Source of the DNA: an uncultured Alistipes sp.
Lineage (GTDB): Bacteria; Bacteroidota; Bacteroidia; Bacteroidales; Rikenellaceae
DNA: 45,924 bases
Assembly (NCBI GenBank): GCA_948736885.1
Contig: CAPXWY010000002.1
Location: 147,938 to 193,861, forward strand
Reading direction: 5' to 3'
In this document: positions 28,456 to 37,482 of the stretch, one piece after another
Layout of the letters: each line of letters opens with the position of its first letter
How positions within the stretch are numbered: the stretch's first letter is position 1
Notes under the pieces: model-generated
The model's input: the letters and a program-made list of their open reading frames with translations, nothing else
What the model was told of the DNA's origin: nothing
Databases searched by the model: none
Translations under genes and position numbers: made by a program

Positions 28456-30516
28456 CTATCTGTTGGGCTGCTGGTCGATCACGGGACTCTTGACCACCTC
28501 GTTGCCCGGAATAGCGAAGTAGTAGTCGATGACGTTGTATTCGAAGGTCCTGTTGCTCACCCACGTGGTGAAGAAAGCGTCGAAGAAGTACTTCTTGGCT
28601 TCGGTCGAATAGAAAGGATAGAGACCGCGGAAACGGAAACGCGAATTGTTGCTGAAGCGGTTCTTGTCGCGCGTTTCGCCCCAGAATCCGTCGCGGCCGT
28701 CGTAGTGGTTCACACGCCAGCGGCGCAGGTCCCACTTGACCGAACGCTCGAAACCGAGCTCCTTGCGGCGCTCCTTGCGCACGATGTTGCGGCCCGCGTC
28801 GGTTGCCTGGATACGGCCTGCCAGCAATTGGGCGCCGGCCCGTTCGCGGATTTCGTTCACGGCATCGGTGGCCACCTGGAGCAGGTCGGCGCCGACGGGA
28901 GCCGCCTCACCGGCCAGTGCAAGTTCGACGGCGGCCTCGGCCGCATTGAGCAGCACTTCGCCATAGCGCATCAGCACGTAGTGCTGCGCCGATTTGCCCT
29001 CGCCGATCTCCGACTTGTCGTCGGGATTGAGCCACTTGCGGCCGATGAAGCCCGTGATGGCGCTCTCGGCAGAGCTGTAGAAAGGACCGTTGGCACCGGC
29101 CGGCGCCTCGTTGAAGCCGGCGGCCTTAAGCTCGTTGGTGGAGTTGTTCTCCGTAGGCGTGGAACCCAGGTGCAGGGTCTTGTTCTTGAAGGCGGGGAGG
29201 TCCTGGTACTTCTTCTCGGCACCGGCATAGGAGTAGTCGTCCATCAACGGCTTGATGGGCACCGGACCCGTGTAGACACCGGCGCGGATCTCGATCGCGG
29301 TCTTGCGGAAGATGTCGTCGGGGAAGATCACATAGGCACGCAAACGCGGCTCGGCGTTCTTGAAGAACTCCATCGGCGAATCGAACAGGAGGTAGTTGCC
29401 CTGCGAGTTGGAATTGCCGTCGGTTACCTTGATCGTTCCGTCGGGATACCGGTCGAAGCCGTCGAACAACTCGACGAAGTCGAGCGTGGGGCAGGTGCCC
29501 GACGACAGCGGCGCACGGAAGATATAAGGAACATTGTAGGCATCGTAGCCGTGGGTGGTCGTGGGATAGAGGTACTCGTGCACGTAGATGTTCTCGGGGC
29601 TGCTTGCGTCGCTGAACATGTCGACCATGTTCTGGTACTGCGCCTCGGGATTGCCGGCCTCCCACTTCTTCTTGTAGAGCGAATAACCGCCGTCGGCCAT
29701 CACTTCGCGGGCGGCCTTGTAGGCCTCGGTGAAATACTTCTTCGAAGCGGCCTCCCACTCGTCGTCGCCGAAGCCCATGACGCGCACGCCGGTCTTCTGA
29801 CCCAGACCGGTGAGGTGCCCCGACACCGCCTGGTTGTACTTGGCCACGCAACCGGCATAGAGCATCGCCTGCGACTTGAAGGCCAGAGCCACATAGCGGT
29901 TGGAATAACCCGACTTGATCGACCTGGGCTGCATGAGCTCGGCAGCGGTGTCGAAATCGGCCAGGATGCGGTCCCACGTTTCGCGCTCCGAAGCACGGGG
30001 CACCTCCAGGCGGTCGGCCGCATCGGGATAGGCGATCACGCGCGTAACGAGCGGAATGCCGCCGAAGCGACGGGCCATGGCATAGAAAACGGTGGCGCGG
30101 ACGTAGTAGGCCTCGCCGAGATAATGGTTGTAGGTCACCTCGGGATAAGCGCTCCGGTAGGCGGGGAGGTTCTCGATCAGGAAGTTGGCCTCGCGCAGGA
30201 GCGAGAAGGCACGGCTCCAGTAAGGCTCGTCCTCGCCGGTGAAGGCGCGGACGATGTCGTCGCGGCCGACGGCCTCGCCCGTACCCTCGATGCCGGACGA
30301 ATTGAGCCAGCCGTTGAAGTTGACGCCCCACTTCGACTGATACTTGAAGTCCTCGAAAGGCATGAGGCTGTACATGCGCGCCATGTAGATGTCCATACCC
30401 GCCTCGTTGGAGAGCAGGTCGGCGGAAGTGACGGTGTTCTTGGGCGGAATGTCAAGGTTCACGCACGAAACCGTCAGCGTCAGCCCGAACAGGGCACTGA
30501 TCAATATCTTTTTCAT
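28456..30516 (-). CDS. SusD/RagB-family glycan-binding lipoprotein
   Basis: The product has 686 residues, somewhat longer than most SusD proteins. Lipobox TVSC (Cys18) is followed by VNLDIPPKNTVTSADLLSNE, a normal SusD start. TPR-like helices carry LGEAYYVRATVFYAMARRFG and YVALAFKSQAMLYAG. The C-terminal SusD domain has EIRERAGAQL and RKERRKELGFERSVKWDLRR. It caps the SusC barrel as a lid and delivers oligosaccharide. A second in-frame ATG at 30525 would add three residues; MKKIL is preferred because it starts the signal peptide directly. Confidence 0.95.
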   Translation of the reverse strand: MKKILISALFGLTLTVSCVNLDIPPKNTVTSADLLSNEAGMDIYMARMYSLMPFEDFKYQSKWGVNFNGWLNSSGIEGTGEAVGRDDIVRAFTGEDEPYWSRAFSLLREANFLIENLPAYRSAYPEVTYNHYLGEAYYVRATVFYAMARRFGGIPLVTRVIAYPDAADRLEVPRASERETWDRILADFDTAAELMQPRSIKSGYSNRYVALAFKSQAMLYAGCVAKYNQAVSGHLTGLGQKTGVRVMGFGDDEWEAASKKYFTEAYKAAREVMADGGYSLYKKKWEAGNPEAQYQNMVDMFSDASSPENIYVHEYLYPTTTHGYDAYNVPYIFRAPLSSGTCPTLDFVELFDGFDRYPDGTIKVTDGNSNSQGNYLLFDSPMEFFKNAEPRLRAYVIFPDDIFRKTAIEIRAGVYTGPVPIKPLMDDYSYAGAEKKYQDLPAFKNKTLHLGSTPTENNSTNELKAAGFNEAPAGANGPFYSSAESAITGFIGRKWLNPDDKSEIGEGKSAQHYVLMRYGEVLLNAAEAAVELALAGEAAPVGADLLQVATDAVNEIRERAGAQLLAGRIQATDAGRNIVRKERRKELGFERSVKWDLRRWRVNHYDGRDGFWGETRDKNRFSNNSRFRFRGLYPFYSTEAKKYFFDAFFTTWVSNRTFEYNVIDYYFAIPGNEVVKSPVIDQQPNR

Positions 30517-30552
30517 GTTTGTCATTTTATGCTTCTCGGTTTAACAGAGCCA

Positions 30553-33500
30553 TCAGAACGAAAGCGAGAGACCCAGGGTGAAGGTGCGGTTGAGCGGGTA
30601 GAGACGGCCCAGGTCGTCCTCCGGGTGCTCCGGGTCGACGAACTTGACGCCCGTGAACGTGAAGAGGTTGTAGGCATTGGCGTAAACGCGCATTTTCAGA
30701 TCGGGGACCTGACGGATGCGCGGCAGCGTATACCCCACCTCGATGCTCTTCAGACGCAGGTAGGCCGTGCTCACGCGGTTGAACTGCGAATTGCCCTTGG
30801 GCGAGTGGCCCGTGTAGGCATAGTAACCTTCCTCCCACTCGGTGGCCGGGTCGTAGGGGTCGGCCGACGGGTCGGTCGGGTGCCAGCGGTCGAGGAACTG
30901 CTCGAGCGCACCGCCGCCGTTGGCGCCCCAGATGGCGTAGAGCGGCTCGACATACTGCATCGAACCGAGCGCCGAACCCTGGAAGAGCACGCTTGCGTCG
31001 AGGTTGCGCCACGAGAAGTCGAAACCGAGGCTGTAGTTGAGCCAGGGCGTGGAGTCGAAAGCGAAAGGATGCTCATCGAGACCGTTGATCTCGCCGTCGC
31101 CGTTCCAGTCGAGGTATTTGTAGTCGCCGGGCAGCACGTCGCGCCCCTTGTAGATGGGATAGTTCCAGATGTCCTCCCAACTCTCGTAGCGGCCGGCCGA
31201 CTCGTAGCCGAACTGCACGCCCTGGTAGCGGTTGTTGAGGTTGTCGTGGCGCCACCGGTCGTAGGAGTTGGCATAGGGACCGTTCTGCACGGCGCGTAGC
31301 CACTTCTTGCGGGTAATCGAAGCGATGCCCTTGATGCCGTAGGCGAATTCGCCGACCCTGTTGCGGTGCGAAATCTCGACCTCGAGACCCATGTTCTTGC
31401 TGCTGTTGACGTTCTCGCGCGGCGGCGTGGAACCGATCACCGTGGGGAACACCGACGTGGCATATTCGTAGAGGCCCGTCATCTTGCGCGAGTAATACTC
31501 GACCGACAGCCCCAGCATGCCGTTCCAGGCCTCGAAATCGACGCCGACATTGAACGTCTTGGCCGTGAACCACGAGATGGCCGTATTGGGCAGGGCCTTG
31601 GGGTTGGCGGCCGTCACGAACTCGCCGCCGATAAGATAGCCCGGCGCCCACTGAGCGTAGTAACCCTTCTCGGAGTTGCTGCTGGTGGCAGGATAGGTAT
31701 AACCGGCGATCCAGTCGTAGCCGGCGCCGCTGTCGTCACCCATTTCGCCGTAGCTGGCGCGCAGCTTGAGCTGGTTGACGAACCCGGCTCCCGACGCCTT
31801 GAAGAAAGGCTCCTCCGAGATGCGCCAACCCACCGAGACCGAGGGGAAGAAACCCCAGCGGTGGCCCTTGGCGAACTGCGACGAACCGTCGTAACGGAAC
31901 TGTGCCTCGATCAGGTAACGGTCGTCGAAAGCATAGTTGACGCGGCCGATGAGCGAACCGTAGGCCGATTCGTAGACGTCGTTGGGATTGCTGGCGCCCA
32001 TCTGGCCCTCCTCGACGCCGTTGAAGAGGTAGGGCGAACCGAACGCCAGGTTGCGCAAGGCGTAGAAGTTGTCGCCCTTGCGTTTCTGCGCCTCCCAACC
32101 GATCATGGCGCCGACGCGGTGCCGGGCGAACGTACGGTTGTAGGTCAGCAGGATCTGACCCAGCGTCTGCTGGTGGTTGTAGTGCTCGCGCCGCAGGTTG
32201 TTGGGCGAGCTGGGAGCGTAGAGCTTCTGCACGTACTCGCCGTTGACGAAGGCGTACTGATAGTACTCCTTGCGGAAGATCTCGTTGTCGTTGAACCGGT
32301 AGTCGAAACTCAGCATACCCTTGGCCGACAGGCCCTCCAACGCATCGTGGAGCGTTCCGAAGTCGAAGTTGAGCGACGCCGACGACTGGAACTGCTTCTG
32401 GCGGTACTTGCGATAGCCGGAGATGTCGGAAGTCATCTTGGCCACGGTGTTCTCCTCCAGATCGAGACCCTCGTAGTTGAGCATCGTGCCCGCCTCGTCG
32501 GCGTAGGCCGGGAAGAGAACGCCCTGACGCCAGTAGTTGCGGATGATGTCGGCCGACGTGGAATAAGGATTGTTCTGCTGGTCGGCCATGCCGCTGAGGT
32601 TGATGTCGAACGTCAGACCGCGCACGATCTGCGTCGAGATGTTCGAGCGGATGTTGTACTTATCATAGTTGAGGTCGCCCGAGCGGAAGAAACCCTCCTG
32701 GTAGAAGTAACCCAGGCTCACGAAGTACTGCGTCTTCTCGGTACCGCCGGCGATGCTCACGTCGTGCTGCGTCTGCGGGGCGTAGTCGGCAAAGACGAGC
32801 TTGTTCCAGTCGGTAGTACGGCGCGTGCCGTTGCGGAACTCCTCGAACATGGCCTCGGTATAGACCGGTGCACCGCCGTTGACGTTGTTCTTGGCCTGCT
32901 CGTTGTAGAGGGTCATGGTCTCGTAGGGATCGGCCAGCTTGGGCATGCTTGCCGGCACCTGGAACGTATAGGAACCGTTGTAGGAGACATTCACGCGCCC
33001 CTGGGCGCCCTTCTTGGTGGTGATGAGCAGCACGCCGTTGGCCGCACGCAGACCGTAGATGGCCGCCGCGGCGTCCTTCAGCACCGAGATGTCCTCGATG
33101 TCCCCGGGGTTCATGCGCTGGAAGTCGCTCAGCTCGCGGGGCACGCCGTCGATGATGACCAGCGGCGAACCCATGCCGCGCACGTCGAAGTCGCTCTTGT
33201 AGGAACCCGGCTCGGCGCTCTTCTGCCACACGCGCACGCCCGAAACACGGCCCGTGAGCATGTTCTGCGGGTTCTCGTTCTTGGTCTGCAGCATGTCGTC
33301 GCCCTTGACGCTCGCCACCGAACCCGTCACCGAACCGCGCTTCTGCACGCCGTAGCCCACGACCACGACATCCTCGATCTGCGTCTGGTCGGCGACCATC
33401 ATCACGTTGATCTCGGTGCGGGAACCCACCTTCTCCTCCTTGGAAACATAGCCCAGAAACGAGAAGGAAATCGTGGCGTCGTCGGACGCCTTGATCATGT

Positions 33501-33705
33501 AGCGGCCGTCGATGTCGGTCGCCGTGCCCAAGCCCGTATTCTTCACCAGCACGGTGGCGCCCACGATCGGCTCGTTGTTGTCGTCCACCACCCGGCCCGA
33601 CACCCCGCGGGCGTTCTGAGCCGACGTCCGAACGATCGGACAGAGCATAAGAAGCACCGCCAGCAGGCAGGACAAGGCCCGGATCGATCTGTTGATTTTC
33701 TCCAT
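30553..33705 (-). CDS. SusC/RagA-family TonB-linked outer-membrane transporter
   Basis: The product has 1050 residues. After the signal peptide (to about 30, TSAQ) there is a carboxypeptidase-regulatory-like domain (GVSGRVVDDNNEPIVGATV, about 33-115). A TonB-box-like IEDVVVVGYGVQKRGSVTGS follows. The plug (about 120-245) contains MLTGRVSGVRVWQ, PLVIIDGVPR and DISVLKDAAAAIYG. The barrel ends in the terminal Phe of TLGLSLSF. It imports oligosaccharides powered by TonB. The true start is the ATG at 33705; more upstream in-frame codons overlap the GH76 gene and are not real. Confidence 0.96.
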   Translation of the reverse strand: MEKINRSIRALSCLLAVLLMLCPIVRTSAQNARGVSGRVVDDNNEPIVGATVLVKNTGLGTATDIDGRYMIKASDDATISFSFLGYVSKEEKVGSRTEINVMMVADQTQIEDVVVVGYGVQKRGSVTGSVASVKGDDMLQTKNENPQNMLTGRVSGVRVWQKSAEPGSYKSDFDVRGMGSPLVIIDGVPRELSDFQRMNPGDIEDISVLKDAAAAIYGLRAANGVLLITTKKGAQGRVNVSYNGSYTFQVPASMPKLADPYETMTLYNEQAKNNVNGGAPVYTEAMFEEFRNGTRRTTDWNKLVFADYAPQTQHDVSIAGGTEKTQYFVSLGYFYQEGFFRSGDLNYDKYNIRSNISTQIVRGLTFDINLSGMADQQNNPYSTSADIIRNYWRQGVLFPAYADEAGTMLNYEGLDLEENTVAKMTSDISGYRKYRQKQFQSSASLNFDFGTLHDALEGLSAKGMLSFDYRFNDNEIFRKEYYQYAFVNGEYVQKLYAPSSPNNLRREHYNHQQTLGQILLTYNRTFARHRVGAMIGWEAQKRKGDNFYALRNLAFGSPYLFNGVEEGQMGASNPNDVYESAYGSLIGRVNYAFDDRYLIEAQFRYDGSSQFAKGHRWGFFPSVSVGWRISEEPFFKASGAGFVNQLKLRASYGEMGDDSGAGYDWIAGYTYPATSSNSEKGYYAQWAPGYLIGGEFVTAANPKALPNTAISWFTAKTFNVGVDFEAWNGMLGLSVEYYSRKMTGLYEYATSVFPTVIGSTPPRENVNSSKNMGLEVEISHRNRVGEFAYGIKGIASITRKKWLRAVQNGPYANSYDRWRHDNLNNRYQGVQFGYESAGRYESWEDIWNYPIYKGRDVLPGDYKYLDWNGDGEINGLDEHPFAFDSTPWLNYSLGFDFSWRNLDASVLFQGSALGSMQYVEPLYAIWGANGGGALEQFLDRWHPTDPSADPYDPATEWEEGYYAYTGHSPKGNSQFNRVSTAYLRLKSIEVGYTLPRIRQVPDLKMRVYANAYNLFTFTGVKFVDPEHPEDDLGRLYPLNRTFTLGLSLSF

Positions 33706-33724
33706 ATCCGTAGTTTTTTGCAGG

Positions 33725-35173
33725 TTAGTCGTTCTTTTCGGCTTCATGACGGGCCAGGGCCGCATACTCTGCGGCGAAAGCGAAGGCGAACATCGCCTCG
33801 GTGTCGTTCTTGCCCTTGTCCATGTTCCAGCCCACCAGCAGATTGGTCGGCAGGGAGCCCTTGTAGAGATGACGCGCATAGGCGTAGTCGAGGTTGCTCT
33901 GGAAAGCGTCGATGCACGTTGCCACGCACTCGGCATCGGCCCGCGCCACATCTGCGTAGCCGCGCATCAGCACGTTGTCGAACCACACGCGGAAACCCGA
34001 GATGTCGAACGAATAGTGGCCCTCGACGTGCTCGCCCAGGCGGGCGAAAGCCGCGAAGCTGTCCTTCGACAGCGCACGCATGTCGGCCAGGTAGCTCTCC
34101 CGCCCGGTAGCCCGGTAGAGATCGGCCGCACCCGAAAGCATCGTACCGCTGTTGTAGGTGATGGCCGCGCCGACCGGACCGTCGTCCTGGGTGTGCTTGC
34201 GGTACCGCTCGCCGTCGACGGTCTCGTATTCGATGCGGTTGCTGCCGCCCAGCATGTCGGCGTAGACGCCGTCGGCACGCAGCAGACGGCTTTTCTGCCA
34301 GTCGTAGATCTTGCGCGCGAACATCAGGTAGTATTCGCCCTTGGGCATCTTCCGGGTCAGACGGCGGCCGTCGGCGTCGATGTAACGATGGTCGATCTCG
34401 TTGGTGCTCGTGCTATAGATCTCATGGAGCCACACCAGCGGGCTGATCATCGGACCGTTGCTGCACGAATGCTTAGTCGTGTAGCCGGGCCCCCAGGTGA
34501 TGCCGCCGTGTTCGTTGCCCGAACCGTCGAGCGTACAATCCCAGCCGTCGAGCACGTAGGCGGTCAGGTATTCGGCCTCGGCCAGGTATTTCGAATCGCC
34601 GGTCAGGCGGTAGGCCTCCAACAGCTCGCGCACCAGCCACTGCTGGTCGTCGTAGACGTTGTTGATTCCGGTCACGTCGGCCGAACCCATGCCGTTGGCA
34701 CGGTTGACGGCGTAGACGCTCCACTCGCGGGTCTGCGTGTAGGAAGTCAGCGTGAAGCTGCCGCGATAGTAGGCCGCATTGTCGTAGAGACGCCCGAGCA
34801 GCGCGGCATAACGTGCGAAGTGGGCATCGTAGAGCTCCGCGTCGCCCTCGCTCTTGAGGGCCGACATGCCGTGCATGGCGGCGTTGACGGCCTCGATGGC
34901 GCTGGTGTACATCCAGATACTCCCCAGCTCGCCCGATTTCGAACCGGTGTAGGGATTGTAGTAGCGCGACATGGACATCGTCTCGCCCGTGAAGTAGTTG
35001 TCCACGGCGGTGTCGATCAAGGCGATCGAACGTTCGAGGTTGCGGTGAGCGAGTTCCTGCGACGTCGCGGGCCGGCGGTCGCCGGTGTCGGGCTTGTCGG
35101 TCCCCTTGTCGTCGGAACAGCCGGCAAGCACGAACAAGCAGGTGCAAAGCAAGGTATTCAGCATCTTTTTCAT
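33725..35173 (-). CDS. GH76 endo-alpha-1,6-mannanase, surface lipoprotein
   Basis: The 482-residue protein belongs to glycoside hydrolase family 76, which cleaves alpha-1,6-mannan internally with retention. The family motif NNVYDDQQWLVRELLEAY carries the catalytic Asp pair D175-D176, and AYRLTGDSKYLAEAE follows as usual. Lipobox LAGC (Cys19) is followed by SDDK, an acidic start that resembles the Bacteroidetes lipoprotein export signal, so surface exposure is likely. It would make the oligosaccharides taken up by the downstream SusC/SusD. The start is the ATG before MKKMLNTLL; an ATG 27 nt further upstream is less likely. Confidence 0.92.
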   Translation of the reverse strand: MKKMLNTLLCTCLFVLAGCSDDKGTDKPDTGDRRPATSQELAHRNLERSIALIDTAVDNYFTGETMSMSRYYNPYTGSKSGELGSIWMYTSAIEAVNAAMHGMSALKSEGDAELYDAHFARYAALLGRLYDNAAYYRGSFTLTSYTQTREWSVYAVNRANGMGSADVTGINNVYDDQQWLVRELLEAYRLTGDSKYLAEAEYLTAYVLDGWDCTLDGSGNEHGGITWGPGYTTKHSCSNGPMISPLVWLHEIYSTSTNEIDHRYIDADGRRLTRKMPKGEYYLMFARKIYDWQKSRLLRADGVYADMLGGSNRIEYETVDGERYRKHTQDDGPVGAAITYNSGTMLSGAADLYRATGRESYLADMRALSKDSFAAFARLGEHVEGHYSFDISGFRVWFDNVLMRGYADVARADAECVATCIDAFQSNLDYAYARHLYKGSLPTNLLVGWNMDKGKNDTEAMFAFAFAAEYAALARHEAEKND

Positions 35174-35247
35174 GATTTCGTGTGGGTTTTTTCTCCGCAC
35201 CGGCTCCGGGGCTGCGATACGCCCCGGAGACCGGACAGGAGCATTAT

Positions 35248-37059
35248 TTACTGCAGGTCGAGGCTGTAGATGACCAGTTTGTTTTCGTCGCCGTTCTCCT
35301 CGCCCTTGAAGATACCGAGCGCGAGGACGACCGACTTGCCGTCGAACTGCGAGAGATCGTATTCGAAGGTGGCATACTTCTCGGGCGAACCGGCGCCGCC
35401 GTCCTCATGGATGAACTTCCAGCAGCCGTTGCCCGCCGCTTCGGCCGACGAAGCCGTGTTGGTGTCGGGGGCGAGCGACGTCACCGTGCCGTCCTCCCCG
35501 ATGGCCGCCAGCTTGAAGTAGGTGGCATTCGTCGAGGAGAAGTTGCGGGTGGTGAGCACCAGACGGTTGCAGCCTGCCCCGATGGCGTATTTGGCATAGA
35601 AGTAGGATTCGGGCTCGTTGAGGTTGACGGCCGTACCGCCGCCGCGGGTCTTGATCAGATAGCCCTCGCCCGGGAAGACCTCGGGATCCTTGTGCAGCGG
35701 CATGAACGACCAGTTGGCTGCGATGTGGTCGACATCGCGCCATGCCCGGTAGGCGTCGACGTAGTTGTTGCGGTCGCCCGATACGGGGCTGATGCCGGTG
35801 AAGTGCTGCTTGGTGTGAGGCATCGTCGAACGCACCATCTCCTGCGTCATCTTCCAGCCCTCCAGGCCGGTCACCTCGGTTCCGGGCAGCCATCCCCAGC
35901 CGTTGACCTGCTCGCTGGCGAAAGCGATGCGGCGCAGGACGAGCTGCTTCCAGTAGTCGCCCGTTCTGGCACGGTAGATACCCACAGCGATGACGACCTC
36001 CTTGCCCTTGTAGGCGCTCAGGTCGAAAGCGAACGACTTGTAGGCCTCGGAATTGAGCGTCTGCATCTGGCCGATCTTCACCGCCTCGGGCTCCGCCTGC
36101 GAGAGATCGACGACCTGCACGCCGAAGCAGACCGGCTCGTCGTCCGAACCGTTGTGCGTACGCACCTGGAGCGTCATGATGCGGTTGTCGTCGGTGATGA
36201 GCTTGCTGCCATATACATAGGAGTCGAAAACATCCGTGTCGGCGGGGTTCGAACGGTCGCCCTCGTCGTTGCGGATGCGCAGGGTGGTACCCTCGTTCTG
36301 CTCCTCCCAGTTGCCGTAGAAGTCGAGCGCGGCCATGTAGTCGGTCGACCAGTCCCAATGAGGATAGCTCTCGGCGTTGCGCCCGCCGCGGTACTCGTTG
36401 AAATACCACTTGTCGGCCAGGGCCAGGTCGTCGGCCGTCTTGTCGCGCAGGATTTCGCGGCCGCCCATCGTCATGTCGAGCGCAGCCACGCCGTCGACGA
36501 ACGCGTCGGGACCGATCTTGCGCACGATCGTAGCATAACCCTCCTTGGCGAAGGTCACGTCGTAGGTATCAAGCGGCAGGTTTTCGAGGGCATAACGGCC
36601 GTCGGCACCGGTGGTGACGCTCTGCGACTCGCTGATGCTCACCGTGGCACCCTCCAACGGAGCATTGCCGTTCTTGGCGTCGAGCACGCGGCCCTCGATC
36701 TTGGCAGCGGCATATTCGAGCGACGCATCGACCGTCGCCACGCCTTCGGCGTTGAATTTGGCCGCCGTCACGGTGACGGAAGCCGTCTGGTAACCGCTCT
36801 TGCTGAAAGTGACGATGCCGGTGCCGATCTTCACGCCTTCGAGCGCATAGGTTCCGTCGAGATCGGTCGAGGTCGTCGAGGCACCGTCGGCACAGCTCAC
36901 CGTGACACCGCCCAGGGCGTCGCCGAAGTCGTCGATGACCGTACCCGTCACGGTTCCGACACCGTGCTGTGCGTCGGCTTTCGGACCGTCGTCGCTGCAG
37001 CCGGCCAAAGCTCCGGCCGTCAGGACCGCCAGCGTCAGAATTCGTAAAAAGTGTTTCAT
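35248..37059 (-). CDS. Surface glycan-binding lipoprotein with carboxypeptidase-regulatory-like domains
   Basis: The 603-residue protein has lipobox LAGC (Cys21) followed by SDD, which suggests display at the cell surface. Two carboxypeptidase-regulatory-like (Ig-fold) domains lie at about 35-120 (GTVTGTVIDDFGDALGGVTV) and 125-210 (IEGRVLDAKNGNAPLEGATV). The rest (about 220-603) consists of two related beta-rich segments, with SFAFDLSAYKGKEVVIAVGI and TFEYDLSQFDGKSVVLALGI as the repeated core, so an internal duplication is visible. It is the first gene of the PUL transcript. A mannan-binding role follows from position. Confidence 0.75.
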   Translation of the reverse strand: MKHFLRILTLAVLTAGALAGCSDDGPKADAQHGVGTVTGTVIDDFGDALGGVTVSCADGASTTSTDLDGTYALEGVKIGTGIVTFSKSGYQTASVTVTAAKFNAEGVATVDASLEYAAAKIEGRVLDAKNGNAPLEGATVSISESQSVTTGADGRYALENLPLDTYDVTFAKEGYATIVRKIGPDAFVDGVAALDMTMGGREILRDKTADDLALADKWYFNEYRGGRNAESYPHWDWSTDYMAALDFYGNWEEQNEGTTLRIRNDEGDRSNPADTDVFDSYVYGSKLITDDNRIMTLQVRTHNGSDDEPVCFGVQVVDLSQAEPEAVKIGQMQTLNSEAYKSFAFDLSAYKGKEVVIAVGIYRARTGDYWKQLVLRRIAFASEQVNGWGWLPGTEVTGLEGWKMTQEMVRSTMPHTKQHFTGISPVSGDRNNYVDAYRAWRDVDHIAANWSFMPLHKDPEVFPGEGYLIKTRGGGTAVNLNEPESYFYAKYAIGAGCNRLVLTTRNFSSTNATYFKLAAIGEDGTVTSLAPDTNTASSAEAAGNGCWKFIHEDGGAGSPEKYATFEYDLSQFDGKSVVLALGIFKGEENGDENKLVIYSLDLQ

Positions 37060-37136
37060 GAGTGTTAGGTTTGGTTGAAATTTTAAGAATTGGGTTGTCT
37101 GTTTGCGATGCGCGCATATTCTGCGCTTTGTCATAT

Positions 37137-37182
37137 CGAAAATAGACCGACCCGCCTAACACCAGGGTTAAAATCGGGTTAA
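37137..37182 (-). promoter_or_regulatory. PUL promoter with two GGGTTAA direct repeats
   Basis: GGGTTAA stands at 37165-37171 and 37176-37182, giving an 11-bp period with a 4-bp spacer. On the minus strand a near-consensus -7 box, TATTTTCG (37144-37137), lies 20 nt downstream. The proximal heptamer therefore takes the place of the missing -33 TTTG. An inverted TTAACC follows at 37200-37205. SARP and OmpR-type activators bind such repeats. The remaining intergenic DNA (37206-37407) is AT-rich and shows no gene. Confidence 0.6.
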
Positions 37183-37407
37183 CGCAAGCCAGAAAAACAT
37201 TAACCGCCTTGGCAAACCCGCCCGCAAGACAAGGTAAAACACTATAAAACAATAAGATAGACCACAAAATATCGCCGGACATTTTTTAATAGCCGTGCAG
37301 CGTTCGGGCGCCCCGATCGGACGAGAGGCGCCGGACAGAACGTCCGGAAAGTCCGCCGCATAGCTGCAGATTTTTCGGCGGAAGCCCCAACATTTCAAAA
37401 AAAACAG

Positions 37408-37466
37408 TATTTTTGTATACGAAATAATAAGGACCCGCACCCTTCCGGACGGAAGAGACGGGTCCT
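37408..37466 (+). promoter_or_regulatory. -7 box and hairpin leader of the regulator gene
   Basis: TATTTTTG (37408-37415) matches the -7 consensus; no -33 TTTG is seen. The predicted leader begins near 37421 and folds at once: AGGACCCG (37430-37437) pairs with CGGGTCCT (37459-37466), with CTTCC/GGAAG (37442-37446, 37451-37455) nested inside. The ATG is at 37483. Confidence 0.55.
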
Positions 37467-37482
37467 GTTATCCTGCACCGCC

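Noticed and set aside
31366..34110. A 914-codon plus-strand frame opposite susC
   Set aside because: It is a shadow of susC, which has clear plug and barrel motifs.
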